Part shown: piece after piece, positions 54,966-64,000 of the stretch
How the letters are laid out: each line of letters begins with the position of its first letter
How positions within the stretch are numbered: the stretch's first letter is position 1
Assembly: GCA_012845835.1 (NCBI GenBank)
Contig: JABAKD010000006.1
Span: 5,386,318-5,450,317 of the forward strand
Source: Undaria pinnatifida
Taxonomy: Eukaryota; Sar; Phaeophyceae; Laminariales; Alariaceae
Direction of reading: 5' to 3'
Length of the DNA: 64,000 bases
The notes under the pieces: model-generated
What the model was told of the DNA's origin: nothing
Database searches by the model: none
The model's input: only the letters and a program-made list of their open reading frames with translations
Made by a program: the position numbers and the translations under genes

Positions 54966-55045
54966 TGTTGTTGCTGCTGTTCTCACATTAACTCGCATAA
55001 TCAAGTCCGTGGTCACAGGACAGGCTCCATCAGTAAATAATGTTA
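54955..55045 (-). repeat. Family I repeat, minus strand
   Basis: TTGTTGTTGTTG then GTTCTCACATTAACTCGCAT and CCGTGGTCACAGGACAGGCT are the inverse of 51020-51085. The heptamer array next to it probably grew from the (TTG)n tail. Confidence 0.75.
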
Positions 55046-55173
55046 ACTGACACCACTGCACAGGCAACACCTCTCTGGGTAACGCGGCGTCAACCATCGA
55101 AATACCATACAATATCGGGGAAAGTAATCACTATATGCTATGCAAAGATCCCGTTTTGTTTTATTCAATTGTC
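55046..55173. other. Spacer
   Basis: No feature seen. Confidence 0.3.
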
Positions 55174-55510
55174 AGCCGGTCGCCCCGGTGGTCTAGTGGT
55201 TTTACCCTCGAATACTCTTACCGTTTGTTTGTCCTTGAGTTCGATTCCCACCATGATGAGATTTGACTAAACCTGCAAAATTGCACAAAAATAGGGATCA
55301 ACTGCTGAGAGCGCCCAACAGAGGGGTAGGTACAATTCGATGCGAGTCGACGAGGGAAGAAAATGCCGACTTCTTCTCGCGATAAAAATGAAGGCACGTG
55401 CCGAAGTGGGGAGGGAGGAGGGCTCGCTATGTGACCCCGGATCTGAGTTACTGCTGGGAGGGAGCGCGAGAGTGGCGCGAGGATAACAAATGGGATGAAG
55501 AAAAAAAAAA
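55174..55510 (+). mobile_element. SINE-2, full length with intact promoter boxes
   Basis: A box GGTGGTCTAGTGGTT (about 55188) and B box GAGTTCGATTCCC (about 55238) are well spaced. The body has GGGGTAGGTACAATTCGATG, GTCGACGAGGGAAGAAAATG, CGCGATAAAAATGAAGGCAC and GTGACCCCGGATCTGAG, and an A-run follows near 55500. It is the best candidate for a once-active SINE-2. Confidence 0.8.
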
Positions 55511-56489
55511 GTTGCGAAGGTATATTATTGCCACGACACACAACACCCCTATCCTTTTCCGGGATTTTTTTATTTGTATGTGTCCATTCTTCTCTCCAGG
55601 CAAAAACTATAGACATATTACTTATTTTGGTGCAGTAGTAGTACATCCTGAAAGAATATGCTAGAGTGTCTGCACCTATTTTTTTTTGAAGTGGGACTTT
55701 CAGTCGGAAATGAAAAATACTAAACATCGACCTTTTCCGCTATGCGCATAGTCCGAAACGAAAAAATGCTACTACCAGTAAATAATATTTTAGTCTCTTA
55801 AGTAGAAAATACGCACGGCACTGTGAGCAGTCGCCATGGTAGAGACACTCCGGATATTATTTATTGAGGGGACGCGTCCGATTTCGACCACGTGAAAGCA
55901 CCCGCGAAGCAAAGACAGCAGATACACATGTCACGCTTCCCGAGTAAAAACAGAGAAGAAGCGCTACGCCAACCTCCCGTACGAGCAAAGCAACCCCCGC
56001 ATCTATCTTACACAACGTCGCCGCAACGAGAGATCGCTCTCCTCTTCTTTGTTTCCCTCCTCGCCCGTGACCACGCAGACCAATCAATGCGACAGCCTTC
56101 AGGGAATAAACAAGGCTCTTCTTCCAAAACCTCGCCCGCTCACATGGCCCCATGTCGACGCTTGATGCAAATCGACTTTGCATCCTGTCGACTTCGAACC
56201 TTCTTTGCCAAGGGGACAGCAGTGCAGCCTCTTCATTGATGCCAAGACCTCTTTCGTTTCGCCTAGAGGCGAAGCAGGTTCTCAATACTCTTTTCGGTAC
56301 TTTTGTTTGATATACGCCAACGTTTACTTGACGGCGCATTTAACAACAGTGTTTTATCATTTGCCTTCTTCGTTGTATACGACGTTTTTCTTTTGTCAAA
56401 TTATGACCTTCATAATCTCATGTTCGTGTTAAACTCTTGGCACTATTTTCAAGTTCAATGAATGTCAAATCGGATAGCTACACCTTAAC
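55511..56489. other. No supported gene
   Basis: A 160-codon minus-strand frame (55857-56339) overlaps a 115-codon plus-strand frame (55892-56239). Neither has a recognised domain. Confidence 0.3.
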
Positions 56490-56570
56490 TTGTCGAAGTC
56501 CTGCCCTGCCCTACCCGAAGCATGGGCGCCGGTGAATGCCGGCGCCCATACGGGGCCCTTGTAGATACAT
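56490..56570 (-). repeat. Hairpin-bearing repeat, copy 2 (inverted)
   Basis: ACCCGAAGCATGGGCGCCGG and GGGGCCCTTGTAGATAC are the inverse of 35874-35940. The hairpin is GCGCCGG..CCGGCGC. About 60 bases are shared. Confidence 0.6.
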
Positions 56571-57069
56571 ATATAATTCAATACGTAGTCTTGAGTCTAA
56601 ACAACGACAAAAAAAATCGGGAACTCAGTCCTAACCTTGAAGTACTCCGTCAGACGCTCTTGGGCCGAGTTGAAAGCTAGCGCAAGCCCCGCCTGCCTCT
56701 CCGCCCACCCCCCGGTTGCATCGACATCGACTTCCCCCTCCTTCCCCCCACCAAACCTGCTCGGAGATGGCGCCGGCCTGGCAAGGCGAGCTTCGCACAG
56801 CGAAAAAAGGCGATCGATAGACGCATAGGGAAGCCAGTCTGTCCCTCCGGCCTGCTCAGGAAGCTGGTGTGGTACGGGGGGGTGTGGTACGGGGGGGTGG
56901 GGGGGGGGAGGGGGTGAGTGGTTGGTAGGGGGTAGTGGTAGGGGCGGTGGTGGTGGTAGTGATAGTGTTAGTGGCTGTGGTGAGAGTGGTGTTAGTATAT
57001 AAAATACATAAAGTACAATAGGCATAAGGCTTTCATTCCTGCGTTTTTCGAGCCCCAATTCCATTGGCC
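56571..57069. other. No supported gene
   Basis: A 167-codon minus frame (56597-57100) is Pro-rich because of G-runs at 56875-56920. Confidence 0.3.
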
Positions 57070-58200
57070 GAAGGATCCCTCCCCGCCCGCCCTCGGCCAA
57101 GCAGGGGTCGAGGGGCGCGCGGCGGGAGTTGCCCCTCGGGGAGTCCCCCCGTTCCGCCGCACCGGTTCAACAAGTCAAGTCACTACCATCTACCATGTCG
57201 CCATACTCATTAGTAGAGTAGTTGCAGCTTCAACTTTCAGAATTCAGCGCAACTCGATTCTCGAAGCAGCAGAAATCCCACCGCACAGCAGCAGCGGTCA
57301 GCAGCGAGGATCAAGGAAGCAACACACAACACAGCAACCGCACCAACACGACAACCGCTTCCAGTTCGCCGACAAAAGGCCACAACTGTCGTATCACTGC
57401 TGTACAGCTGTACAGCATGTGCATGGTGGCTGGGGTGTTTGGTGGGTGGACAGGTTAGTCGGCGGGTGGTGGGGTGGGCAGGTGGGGGTCGTTTCGTACA
57501 TGGGTGAGCGCTGCTGCTGCTACTTCGAGGTATCTGCCTGCCACACTGCTGTGTGATAGCTGACCCGCACCACACGAGGCAACAGAGAGGCTGTTCGGAG
57601 GCAGTTTCCGAACAGGGATATACAATATCTATATCAGTGTTGGGGATCGAGTGCGGCCTCCATCAAGGGTACTACGCCCCCGCTGCTTTGGGCGAGCAAC
57701 GCGTACAAGTTATCGAATGTGGGCCTTTACTGGGGGTTTGTGTTATTCCTGGTGTTATGTATGTACCAGGTAACAGGTTCCAAGTACTGTAATTTTAGTC
57801 CCGCCGCACCGGTTCAGCAAGTTCAGAAACAAACATCTAATCATGCTATTAACAATAGAGGGGTTGTCCCAGAAAATAGTGCAACTTGATTCTCGAAACA
57901 GCAGAAACCCACCGGACAACGGCAGGGCCCAGCAGCAAGGAGCAAGGAAGCAACACACAACACAACGACCACACCAACACGACGTCCGTTTTCCAGTTCG
58001 GCATAAAATACAGTACCACGACGGCAGCAGCAGCTCAGAGGGGCTGCATCACTGGTTGCCCCTCCGCCCGCCCTCGGCCATTCAGGGGGCGAGGCGCGCG
58101 CGGCGGGAGTTGCTCCTCGGGGGACCCCCCGTCCCGCCGCATCGGTTCAGCAAGTTCAGTGACTAGCAGTGACTATCATCTTGTCATACTCACAAATACT
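57070..58200 (+). repeat. Duplicated GC-rich module array
   Basis: GT(T/C)CCGCCGCACCGGTTCA or the TCGGTTCA form starts at 57151, 57798 and 58131. CCGCCCGCCCTCGGCCA with GCGCGGCGGGAGTTGC precedes the first and third. After the first two come CGATTCTCGAA(G/A)CAGCAGAAA, GGAAGCAACACACAACACA and CACCAACACGAC. Frames rich in Gln, Ser and His derive from these repeats. Confidence 0.65.
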
Positions 58201-58449
58201 ACTCTGTCTCTGTGGAAAAATTGCTGCCGACGCCATCGATTTCTCAGAGAGGGTCTTAAGCAAGAGATCGAGTCTGGGACGTCAGAGGTCATCCCCCCAT
58301 TCGATACTGTCACAAATGCAACTCTTTCCGTAGATATCTTTTTCCTGGTACGATCTTCGCTTGGCGCAGTCCAATAGAAAAAATAACGCGTGCGAAGCGC
58401 GCCGACTTTTGCGATTGTATAAATACACAATATATTCAAAAAGTATTAG

Positions 58450-58680
58450 GCAGCAGGCATCGTACCTGCACCAGTATCGGTAACAAATACCAGGATCATA
58501 ATCAATACCAGGTATCAATACCAATCTCAACACCGGTATCAACGTCAATATATTTATCAATATCAACATCAGTACCAATACAATACTTGTATCAACATCA
58601 ATATCAGCACTGGTGCTACAATTTCAGTACCAGTACCAGTACCAGTACCAGTACCTATACCTGCACCTATACCAGTACAG
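58450..58680 (+). repeat. ATCAATACCAGT-type hexamer minisatellite
   Basis: Hexamers such as ACCAGT, ATCAAC and ATCAGT run in register. They end in CAGTACCAGTACCAGTAC. Confidence 0.85.
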
Positions 58681-59312
58681 TATTCCCCCCGTATAGTGCC
58701 GGCATGTGCACTATGGAGGGACATACCGGCACTACTCCGCACACTGCCACTACTGGTTGTTCCCATCTGCGCCAAGCGATTTCACAGGCACTATAGCTGG
58801 CAAACGTCACTACTCAACTTGCACTGTAGAGGGACCCCTACCGTGCCAGTACCAATACCAGCACCTTACCAACACCAGTATCAAGGCGAGCATGAGCAGT
58901 AACAGTGCCGCTATCAACATAAAAATCAGTATCAGCATCACTTGCTGTGGCTGTTTTCACGTCCACTAACACATCGCCACACACTCGTGGCCCCTCATTA
59001 GTGCGGCTCCTTGCCAACCACGATAGCCGCACAAAAGCGGGACCCCGCATTATTCTGGGATGGGAGTAACCGCACTATGTAGGACGAACAGCATCGTGGC
59101 ACGCCACCATCACCGTACTAAACTGGCACACCGCACAAGAGGGTGCAATCAAGTCCGTGGCCACTGGAAAGACTGCTGAGGCGCTGGAATCAAATAACAC
59201 CTCTAACGAAAAGAAGTAACACCTATACATAAAAGAACCATCCCACGGTAGGGTTGCAGCATCAGTCCCTGAGGTCTTCGCATGAGGAGCTCAATATCTT
59301 ACCCGATACTAC
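58681..59312. other. Spacer with short repeats
   Basis: TATAGTGCCGGCATGTGCAC and related GCACTAT(A/G)-type words recur. A minus-strand family I fragment (ATCAAGTCCGTGGCCACTGG) lies near 59147-59166. No gene. Confidence 0.35.
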
Positions 59313-59663
59313 ATGACTTCGAAGGCATTCGTTCCCACAACCCGACCAAGCTTCCATGCTTTATATGGTCCTAAAAAAACACGTACTCGTGAAATTACTC
59401 CATATAACCGGCAGTTCCTCACGCGAGGAGCTCAATCGGCCAGGGACTTTTTGGCCCAATTCTACAACTGCAACCCCTACAGTGACATGACTCAAAAGTT
59501 ACTAAAAACGAGCGACCGGCGTAGTACGCAGCTTGCAAACATGAGTATCGACCCCAAACTCGTCGAACTCACAGCTGACTTTGTTAGAAAACATAAAATA
59601 AATACATTAGACTTCACCACAGAACCAAATCGTGCACCGCAGGCAAGATATACGAAGAAGTGA
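59313..59663 (+). CDS. Hypothetical protein, 116 residues, contains MSIDPKLVELTADFV
   Basis: I do not recognise this protein. It is basic and soluble, with no membrane segment or signal peptide. The N-terminal third is Thr/Pro/Arg-rich (KAFVPTTRPSFHALYG). The middle (RGAQSARDFLAQFYNCNPYS) and the segment around residues 77-91 (MSIDPKLVELTADFV) look helical. That segment resembles MSFDKIFDLTAGVYF at the end of family A repeats, and broken copies occur near 49.3 and 50.0 kb. The frame lies outside simple repeats, and its composition is the most protein-like here. The first ATG was taken as the start. It could be one exon of a larger gene. Confidence 0.4.
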   Translation: MTSKAFVPTTRPSFHALYGPKKTRTREITPYNRQFLTRGAQSARDFLAQFYNCNPYSDMTQKLLKTSDRRSTQLANMSIDPKLVELTADFVRKHKINTLDFTTEPNRAPQARYTKK

Positions 59664-59772
59664 ATTCAGAAAATCAGAAATCAGCACCAGTACGGATGTC
59701 AACAATATTCTTCTCGTCTCACCAGCTTGGTGAGAGCGCCGACATCCACATCACCCGCGGTCTCGAGAAGTC

Positions 59773-59976
59773 GTGACAGGAACAGACACGCCTCCTCCAA
59801 GCGTCCAGCAAATACGTACCTGGATCGGCAAAAAAATCGCGATATCAAGACGGAGAGAGATTAGAAGAAAGAAGGCCTACGTCACAGCATGTTTTAATAC
59901 AGCTGAGGGCCCCAACAAACCTCACAAAAAAAACAACAGTCCCCAAAATAAAACCCCAGCACGCTCTGAACAATAA
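59773..59976 (+). CDS. Small basic ORF, 67 codons, possible 3' exon
   Basis: The frame includes VQQIRTWIGKKIAISRRREI and a Lys/Pro-rich tail ending ARSEQ, strongly basic as in nucleic-acid-binding tails. It lies 110 bases after the 116-residue frame on the same strand. An intron joining the two is possible, but I could not fix donor and acceptor sites. It may equally be a chance frame. Confidence 0.2.
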   Translation: MTGTDTPPPSVQQIRTWIGKKIAISRRREIRRKKAYVTACFNTAEGPNKPHKKNNSPQNKTPARSEQ

Positions 59977-60039
59977 ATACTCAACATTCCGTTTCCACAA
60001 CAGCGAAACACAAACAATGCTAAAATACACATGACAAAA

Positions 60040-60095
60040 AATTAACATACACTACAGCTGTCAGATCGAAGATTTCGGATACACAAACTCACCAG
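60040..60095 (-). repeat. Diverged family A end
   Basis: ACTACAGCTGTCAGATCGAA then GATTTCGG is the inverse of the terminal module, with the peptide frame lost. Confidence 0.5.
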
Positions 60096-60474
60096 AGTAC
60101 AAACACACGTACGATAAACACACACAAAACGCAGAAACAAATTAAACAAAACTACAGCAAATACAAAATACAACTTTCGTTTTTTTCCCCATGCAAAATT
60201 CAAGAAAACTAAACTCACAGGTCCAGCAGCACCGTGGGATCGGGCAAGCACGCGCCGCGCCCCTCCTCCGGAGTGAAAGCCTTCCACGGTGCTAGGAGGG
60301 GGCTTGGCAGAGGAGGAGCAAATGCGTTAGCAACAGCGGGGCTATCTTGTTGCAGACACTGGTCACCCTTGCCTAGGTATGAGTCCTCCAGCCAGGTGGG
60401 AAGCTGGGAGTGGCATGGGCGACAGAGGGTAACCATGACGCGGGGTGAGGTGGAGTTGTGGCATGGTGTTAGTA
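60096..60474. other. No feature seen
   Basis: Single-copy spacer. Confidence 0.3.
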
Positions 60475-60620
60475 GGGGTTAGCGTTGGGTTAGACGAGAG
60501 AGGGTAATCATGAGAGGAAGATAGGTTGGGGCTGGGGTTGGGGTTGGGGTCGGGGTCGGGGTTCGGGCTGGAGCTGGGGTTGGGGCTGGGGTTAGGGTTG
60601 GGGTTGGTACCGAGCCAACT
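60475..60620 (+). repeat. GGGGTT/GGGTCG hexamer array
   Basis: About 85 bases of GGGGTT-type hexamers with CT and CG variants, preceded by GGGTTAGCGTTGGGTTAGAC. It is telomere-like in composition but interstitial and impure. Confidence 0.8.
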
Positions 60621-60667
60621 TGGGAGCTGGGAGTTGTAACGACGAGAGGAGGGATATATTCAGGGCT

Positions 60668-60890
60668 TTTCACGGGCCGGGTCACCTCCCTCGGGCAGGG
60701 CCGGGTCGGGCCGGGTGAAGGGTGACCCGAAACGACCCGTGATATTCGACAAAAAACTCCTGGCCCCACCCATGCCGACCTGTGACAGTCCGAACTATCT
60801 CCTGACCCGGCCCCACTCGACCCGCGAGATATTGGGAACCTCCTGACCCGACCGGTCACGACCCGACGGGTCACGACCCGACCCGTGAAT
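60668..60890. repeat. GC-rich foldback sequence with GGGTCG motifs
   Basis: TTCACGGGCCGGGTCA at the left pairs with GACCCGACCCGTGAA at the right. The arms carry repeated CGGGTCGG/CCGACCCG words, separated by a loop with CCTGACCCGGCC. It resembles a palindromic non-autonomous element. Confidence 0.6.
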
Positions 60891-60929
60891 AAACACTGGA
60901 ACGTATGGGAGGAATAACAGGGGGAGTGG

Positions 60930-61070
60930 TTGAGGGTTGGGGTTGCCGTGTGATCTGAATCATCCAGCATAATGCTCCTGGGACGGATATGTTGATCTGA
61001 TCATTTAGCACAATAGTCCTGGGACGGGTGTGTACTATCACGGTAGAGCTATAGTAATCAGCAACCACGA
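60930..61070 (+). repeat. Short direct duplication, about 45 bases
   Basis: TGATCTGAATCATCCAGCAT and TGATCTGATCATTTAGCACA, each followed by A(A/T)(G/A)(C/G)TCCTGGGACGG. Confidence 0.6.
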
Positions 61071-61339
61071 AATACACCAAAACCTGTAATCTCCACAGTT
61101 TTTACTTCCAGGTACCAGGTATGTAATAACGATACGTGGTCCTGATCACTTGCTTCCCCCGTAACATACACAGAGCCTGCACGATACATCACAACGGCAG
61201 ATATAGGATCTGTTGTAGATGGGCTACCTATTAATACATTATCCACAGCAGATCGTGAGCTGTCCGATCTGTACTTTAATTTTTTTGAAATCACCACTTC
61301 GTACTTTCCAGCTCAACTCGTAAGAGATTTTTACCCTCA

Positions 61340-61510
61340 GCGACCTTCTGGACAAGCCATGCCGTCGCCACAGGTGTCTTCACTTCTCTTCCCCCCGGCG
61401 CGTGCCTTCGTTTTTATCGCGCATTTGGTTTTCAGCAGTCCCAGTCTTCCGCTAGTCGATTTTCATCAATTTTGGAAACTCACGCTCTCGCGCTTTCCGC
61501 TATTAAATAC
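61340..61510 (-). mobile_element. SINE-1, body only
   Basis: TTCTGGACAAGCCATGCCGT, GTGCCTTCGTTTTTATCGCG and CTCACGCTCTCGCGCTTTCC are the inverse of the SINE-1 body. The tRNA head is missing. Confidence 0.65.
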
Positions 61511-61526
61511 AGTATTGTTTTACTAG

Positions 61527-62244
61527 ACCTACTACTATGGGAAATATTTTGAGCGATAATTTCTCTCTTTCTCTCTTTAACAGGGATCTTCGACGCCAAA
61601 AATAAAACCCCTCCATTGTGGGACCAGAAATCATCGTTATTTCTGGGTTCAGAAATAATCGAGGCCAGAAATCAGCGGATTTGGTGATTTATGAGCGATT
61701 TTTTGAGCCCAAAAATAACAGCCCTTCCGTCCTCTCAGAACTGGGATTATTTGACTGTTGGATACTACCTCGTACCAAGAATCACATGTCACCATTGCCT
61801 ACTCTGAACATGGTATGATACCTGTCTGCTGTACACGCCACCCAACACCCACAGCAAAGAATCACAAACACACTTAACACAGCATACCGCGCTTGTTGTG
61901 TGCGAGACAGAGCTTCGTCCTCACACAAGCGCGACAGCACCAGCACCACCGCAATCAAAACCACCACAGCAGCACTACACTAGCACCACACCAGCAACAC
62001 AGCAGCATAGACAGCAGCAGAGGCGTTAGTGACCTAACGTCGCCGGCGACGGTGTACACGCCAGATTTTCAAACATAAAGGTAAACGGGAAAACAAGACC
62101 CACCACTTCGAAATAAACCCACTTCCCAACAATCAGAAGCCATAATGGGCGCCCCATATATCTCATGCGGTCATTTCTGGAGCCTCAAAACTAGAAAAAT
62201 AATCGCCAGAAATAATCGCTCAAAATGTTTCCACATTAGTAGGT
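61527..62244. mobile_element. 718-base element with about 36-base terminal inverted repeats
   Basis: The left end (ACCTACTACTATGGGAAATA, then TTTTGAGCGATAATTTCT) is the inverse of the right end (AGAAATAATCGCTCAAAATG, then TTTCCACATTAGTAGGT). The interior repeats CCAGAAAT-type words close to both ends and holds an AC/CAG-rich middle (61880-62020). No transposase frame is visible, so it is non-autonomous. Confidence 0.7.
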
Positions 62245-62419
62245 TTTACGCAAGAAAAAGTCCCTACGAGCACAAGGAGCACTCGGAAGGATTGGAACCA
62301 GCATCATTGAGTTCAGCAGGGACTAAATTCACTTACCAATCTACAGGGGACGCCTGCTTTACACCTGCTGTATACCAGTACAATCGTGACCTGTCCGACC
62401 TACTGCAGTAAGCCCCCCC

Positions 62420-62500
62420 GACAAGGCGGTCTCAGTAAGGCGGTACGATATTAAATAGTGTTCCGATATAAGGCGGTACAGTACTGTTTCGATACAAGGC
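62420..62500 (+). repeat. AAGGCGG-motif cluster
   Basis: AAGGCGG occurs four times between 62422 and 62492 with CGATA(T/C)AAGGCGG spacing. Small degenerate repeat. Confidence 0.6.
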
Positions 62501-62741
62501 GGCCAAAATCACTTGGAGCGACTGGGGAGTTGCTAGAGCTATGAGTCGGCAGGATTTAACGACTAATATCTAATCGGTAGGTGACGTTCGCCGACTACTT
62601 GCCTTTAGTCGGCAAGTCGGCTGCGTCCGATCGAGTACGCATACAGAATAACCTGAACGACGTATCACCCCAGAAAACACAGGATCTAGGTGATCTACAG
62701 TAGAAGATCGTGATCTGATGTCCATTCGAATCGACCACAAT

Positions 62742-62905
62742 GAGAACCCCGGATTAAGAGCGCCCCGTGACAAGCAACCCGAAACATGCGCTCTTAACTA
62801 CAAAGCGCTCTTCTTTGTGGTGGGAAATATGTCGCCTTTAGTGTGGCGGGACATGCCGAGTTGTCCGCTCTTAACCCCCGCATGCTCTTAAATCGGGGTA
62901 CCCAC
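62742..62905. mobile_element. Family O MITE, compact copy
   Basis: CCCCGGATTAAGAGCGCCCC at the left pairs with CATGCTCTTAAATCGGGG at the right. The interior has GCGCTCTTAACTAC, TTTGTGGTGGGA and GGCGGGACATGCC, matching 16543-16815 in order. Confidence 0.7.
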
Positions 62906-63424
62906 TGTATACAGGTCGTGCACGACATCTCAAAACCGCGAAAGCATGAGATCTAGAGTTATTGACACTAAGTAGTGATCTGTCAGATCTGCAACCATCT
63001 GGTAATTGATTCCTCGAGCGATCTACCGGAATTAATGAAGCACCCGATCCAGTATACAGATCCTGCGAGACAAACCCCAACGGTAAAATTATCCTGATGA
63101 TCTACAGTTTAGATCGCGATCTCCCGAATTGCGCAACTGTGTAATCCTCAGATCTTGCACGGCATCTCACGGCGGCAACTACGCAAAATACAATATCTAG
63201 ATTATCTACTCTACATCAGTGTTTGTCTGATCTGTGCAATCACCAGATCGCCCATTGTCCATCCTCACCCTCGAGCTAAGTCTTTCCTCCAGGAGGGTCT
63301 CAGCGGCGGCCTTGTGGTACGAGAAGTTGCTAGCCACGCTATCCAGCCTGCATGTCAAAAACAGGTTAACCGAGGACGAGAGGTGGGGGGGGGGTAGCGG
63401 ACGGGGATGGGGTGGAGTGGGGTG
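62906..63424. other. GATCT-rich degenerate repeats, then spacer
   Basis: GATCT words cluster at 62950-63245 (GAGATCTAGAG, GTGATCTGTCAGATCTGC, GATCGCGATCTCC). Similar clustering occurs at 6500-6740 and 61200-61280. Confidence 0.4.
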
Positions 63425-63885
63425 GCGCAGGGTAGGGTAGGGCAAGGTAGGGTAGAACAGGGTAGGGTAGGGTAGAGTAGGGTAGGGTAGGGTAGCGGGT
63501 AGGGTAGCGGGTAGGGTAGGGTGGGGTAAGGTCGGGTGGGGTAAGGCAGGGCAGGGTAGACTAGGGTAGGGTAGGGCAGGGTAGGTTAGGTTAGGGTGGA
63601 GAAGGGTAGGGTAGGGTAGCGAGTAGGGTGGGGTAAGGCACGGTAGGGTAGACTAGGGTACGGTAGGCCAGGGTAGGGTAGGTTAGGGTGGAGAAGGGTA
63701 GGGTAGGGTAGCGAGTAGGGTAGGGTAGGATAGGTTAGGGTGGGGTAGGGTAGGGTAGGGTAGGGTAGGGTAGGGTAGGGTAGGGGTAGGGTAGGGTGGG
63801 GTAGGGTAGGGTAGGGTGGGGTAGGGTAGGGTAGGGTAGGGTAGGGTAGGGTAGCGTAGGGTAGGGCAGGGTAGGGTAGGGTGGG
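63425..63885 (+). repeat. TAGGG pentamer array
   Basis: About 460 bases of GGGTA pentamers with CG, CA and TTA variants and a 110-base internal duplication (63595 and 63690 regions). The TPYPTLP-type frames on the minus strand are artefacts. Confidence 0.95.
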
Positions 63886-64000
63886 GGTAGCAGTCGCCTT
63901 CCACAACGAAAAAAAAGCACATCTACTTTTCAAATAGGACTTTTTTCTGCATAAGTTTTGGTGTGGTTGGACGTTTGTTCAACTATACCTGGTATACCAC
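63886..64000. other. Window end, no gene
   Basis: Single-copy sequence ending in TATACCTGGTATACC, another instance of the recurrent palindrome. Confidence 0.4.

Noticed and set aside
55174..55260. tRNA gene at the SINE-2 head
   Set aside because: A and B boxes are intact, but the acceptor stem does not pair and the sequence continues into the SINE body.
55857..56339. 160-codon minus-strand frame
   Set aside because: It is overlapped by a 115-codon plus-strand frame; neither has recognisable motifs, so I did not call a gene.
35874..56570. A single 20.7 kb transposon bounded by inverted repeats
   Set aside because: No polymerase, integrase or capsid-like gene lies between, and the interval is ordinary nested repeats.

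Overview
The window looks like repeat-dense, gene-poor nuclear DNA of a eukaryote. It has long microsatellites, many poly-C/poly-G tracts, tRNA-derived SINEs, non-autonomous DNA transposons with terminal inverted repeats, variable-length target-site duplications, and a 500-base assembly gap. I saw no bacterial operon, ribosome-binding site, CRISPR array or phage module. The base composition and the style of the repeats would fit a macroalgal or other stramenopile genome, with a brown alga as my best guess. That placement is weak because no conserved gene anchors it.

Layout. From 0 to 5 kb there are repeat fragments, a 260-base (GTA)n tract, a SINE and short tandem arrays. From 5 to 12.4 kb most sequence is single-copy with degenerate tandem arrays (177-base units at 7.6-8.1 kb, a perfect 280-base duplication at 10.1-10.6 kb). 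A 450-base foldback element lies at 12.4-12.9 kb. From 13.4 to 36 kb the window is dominated by one modular, C-rich dispersed repeat (called family A here) in at least fifteen copies. It is interleaved with SINEs, a recently inserted 241-base retroposon, inverted-repeat MITEs and the gap. From 36 to 46.7 kb there are nested SINEs, several medium-copy repeats and piggyBac-like 82-base MITEs. From 46.7 to 59 kb there is a GC-rich stretch, several tandem arrays and more MITEs. From 59 to 64 kb lies the best protein-coding candidate (116 residues, unrecognised), a 718-base inverted-repeat element, foldback DNA and a 460-base TAGGG-type array.

Genes. I recognise no complete gene. Most open frames in the window are translations of microsatellites, poly-C tracts, the gap or repeat copies. 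A few are listed at low confidence: a 116-residue ORF at 59.3 kb, a possible reverse-transcriptase C-terminal remnant at 46.7 kb, and a pair of related decayed coding-like segments at 17.6 and 19.2 kb.

The main biological content is a community of small mobile elements. Several have precise boundaries that can be read directly: 12-base and 11-base target duplications, TTAA-flanked termini, nested insertions, and head-to-head SINEs. The most unusual link is a short peptide, MSFDKIFDLTAGVYF, carried at the end of family A copies. A related form, MSIDPKLVELTADFV, sits inside the 116-residue ORF.
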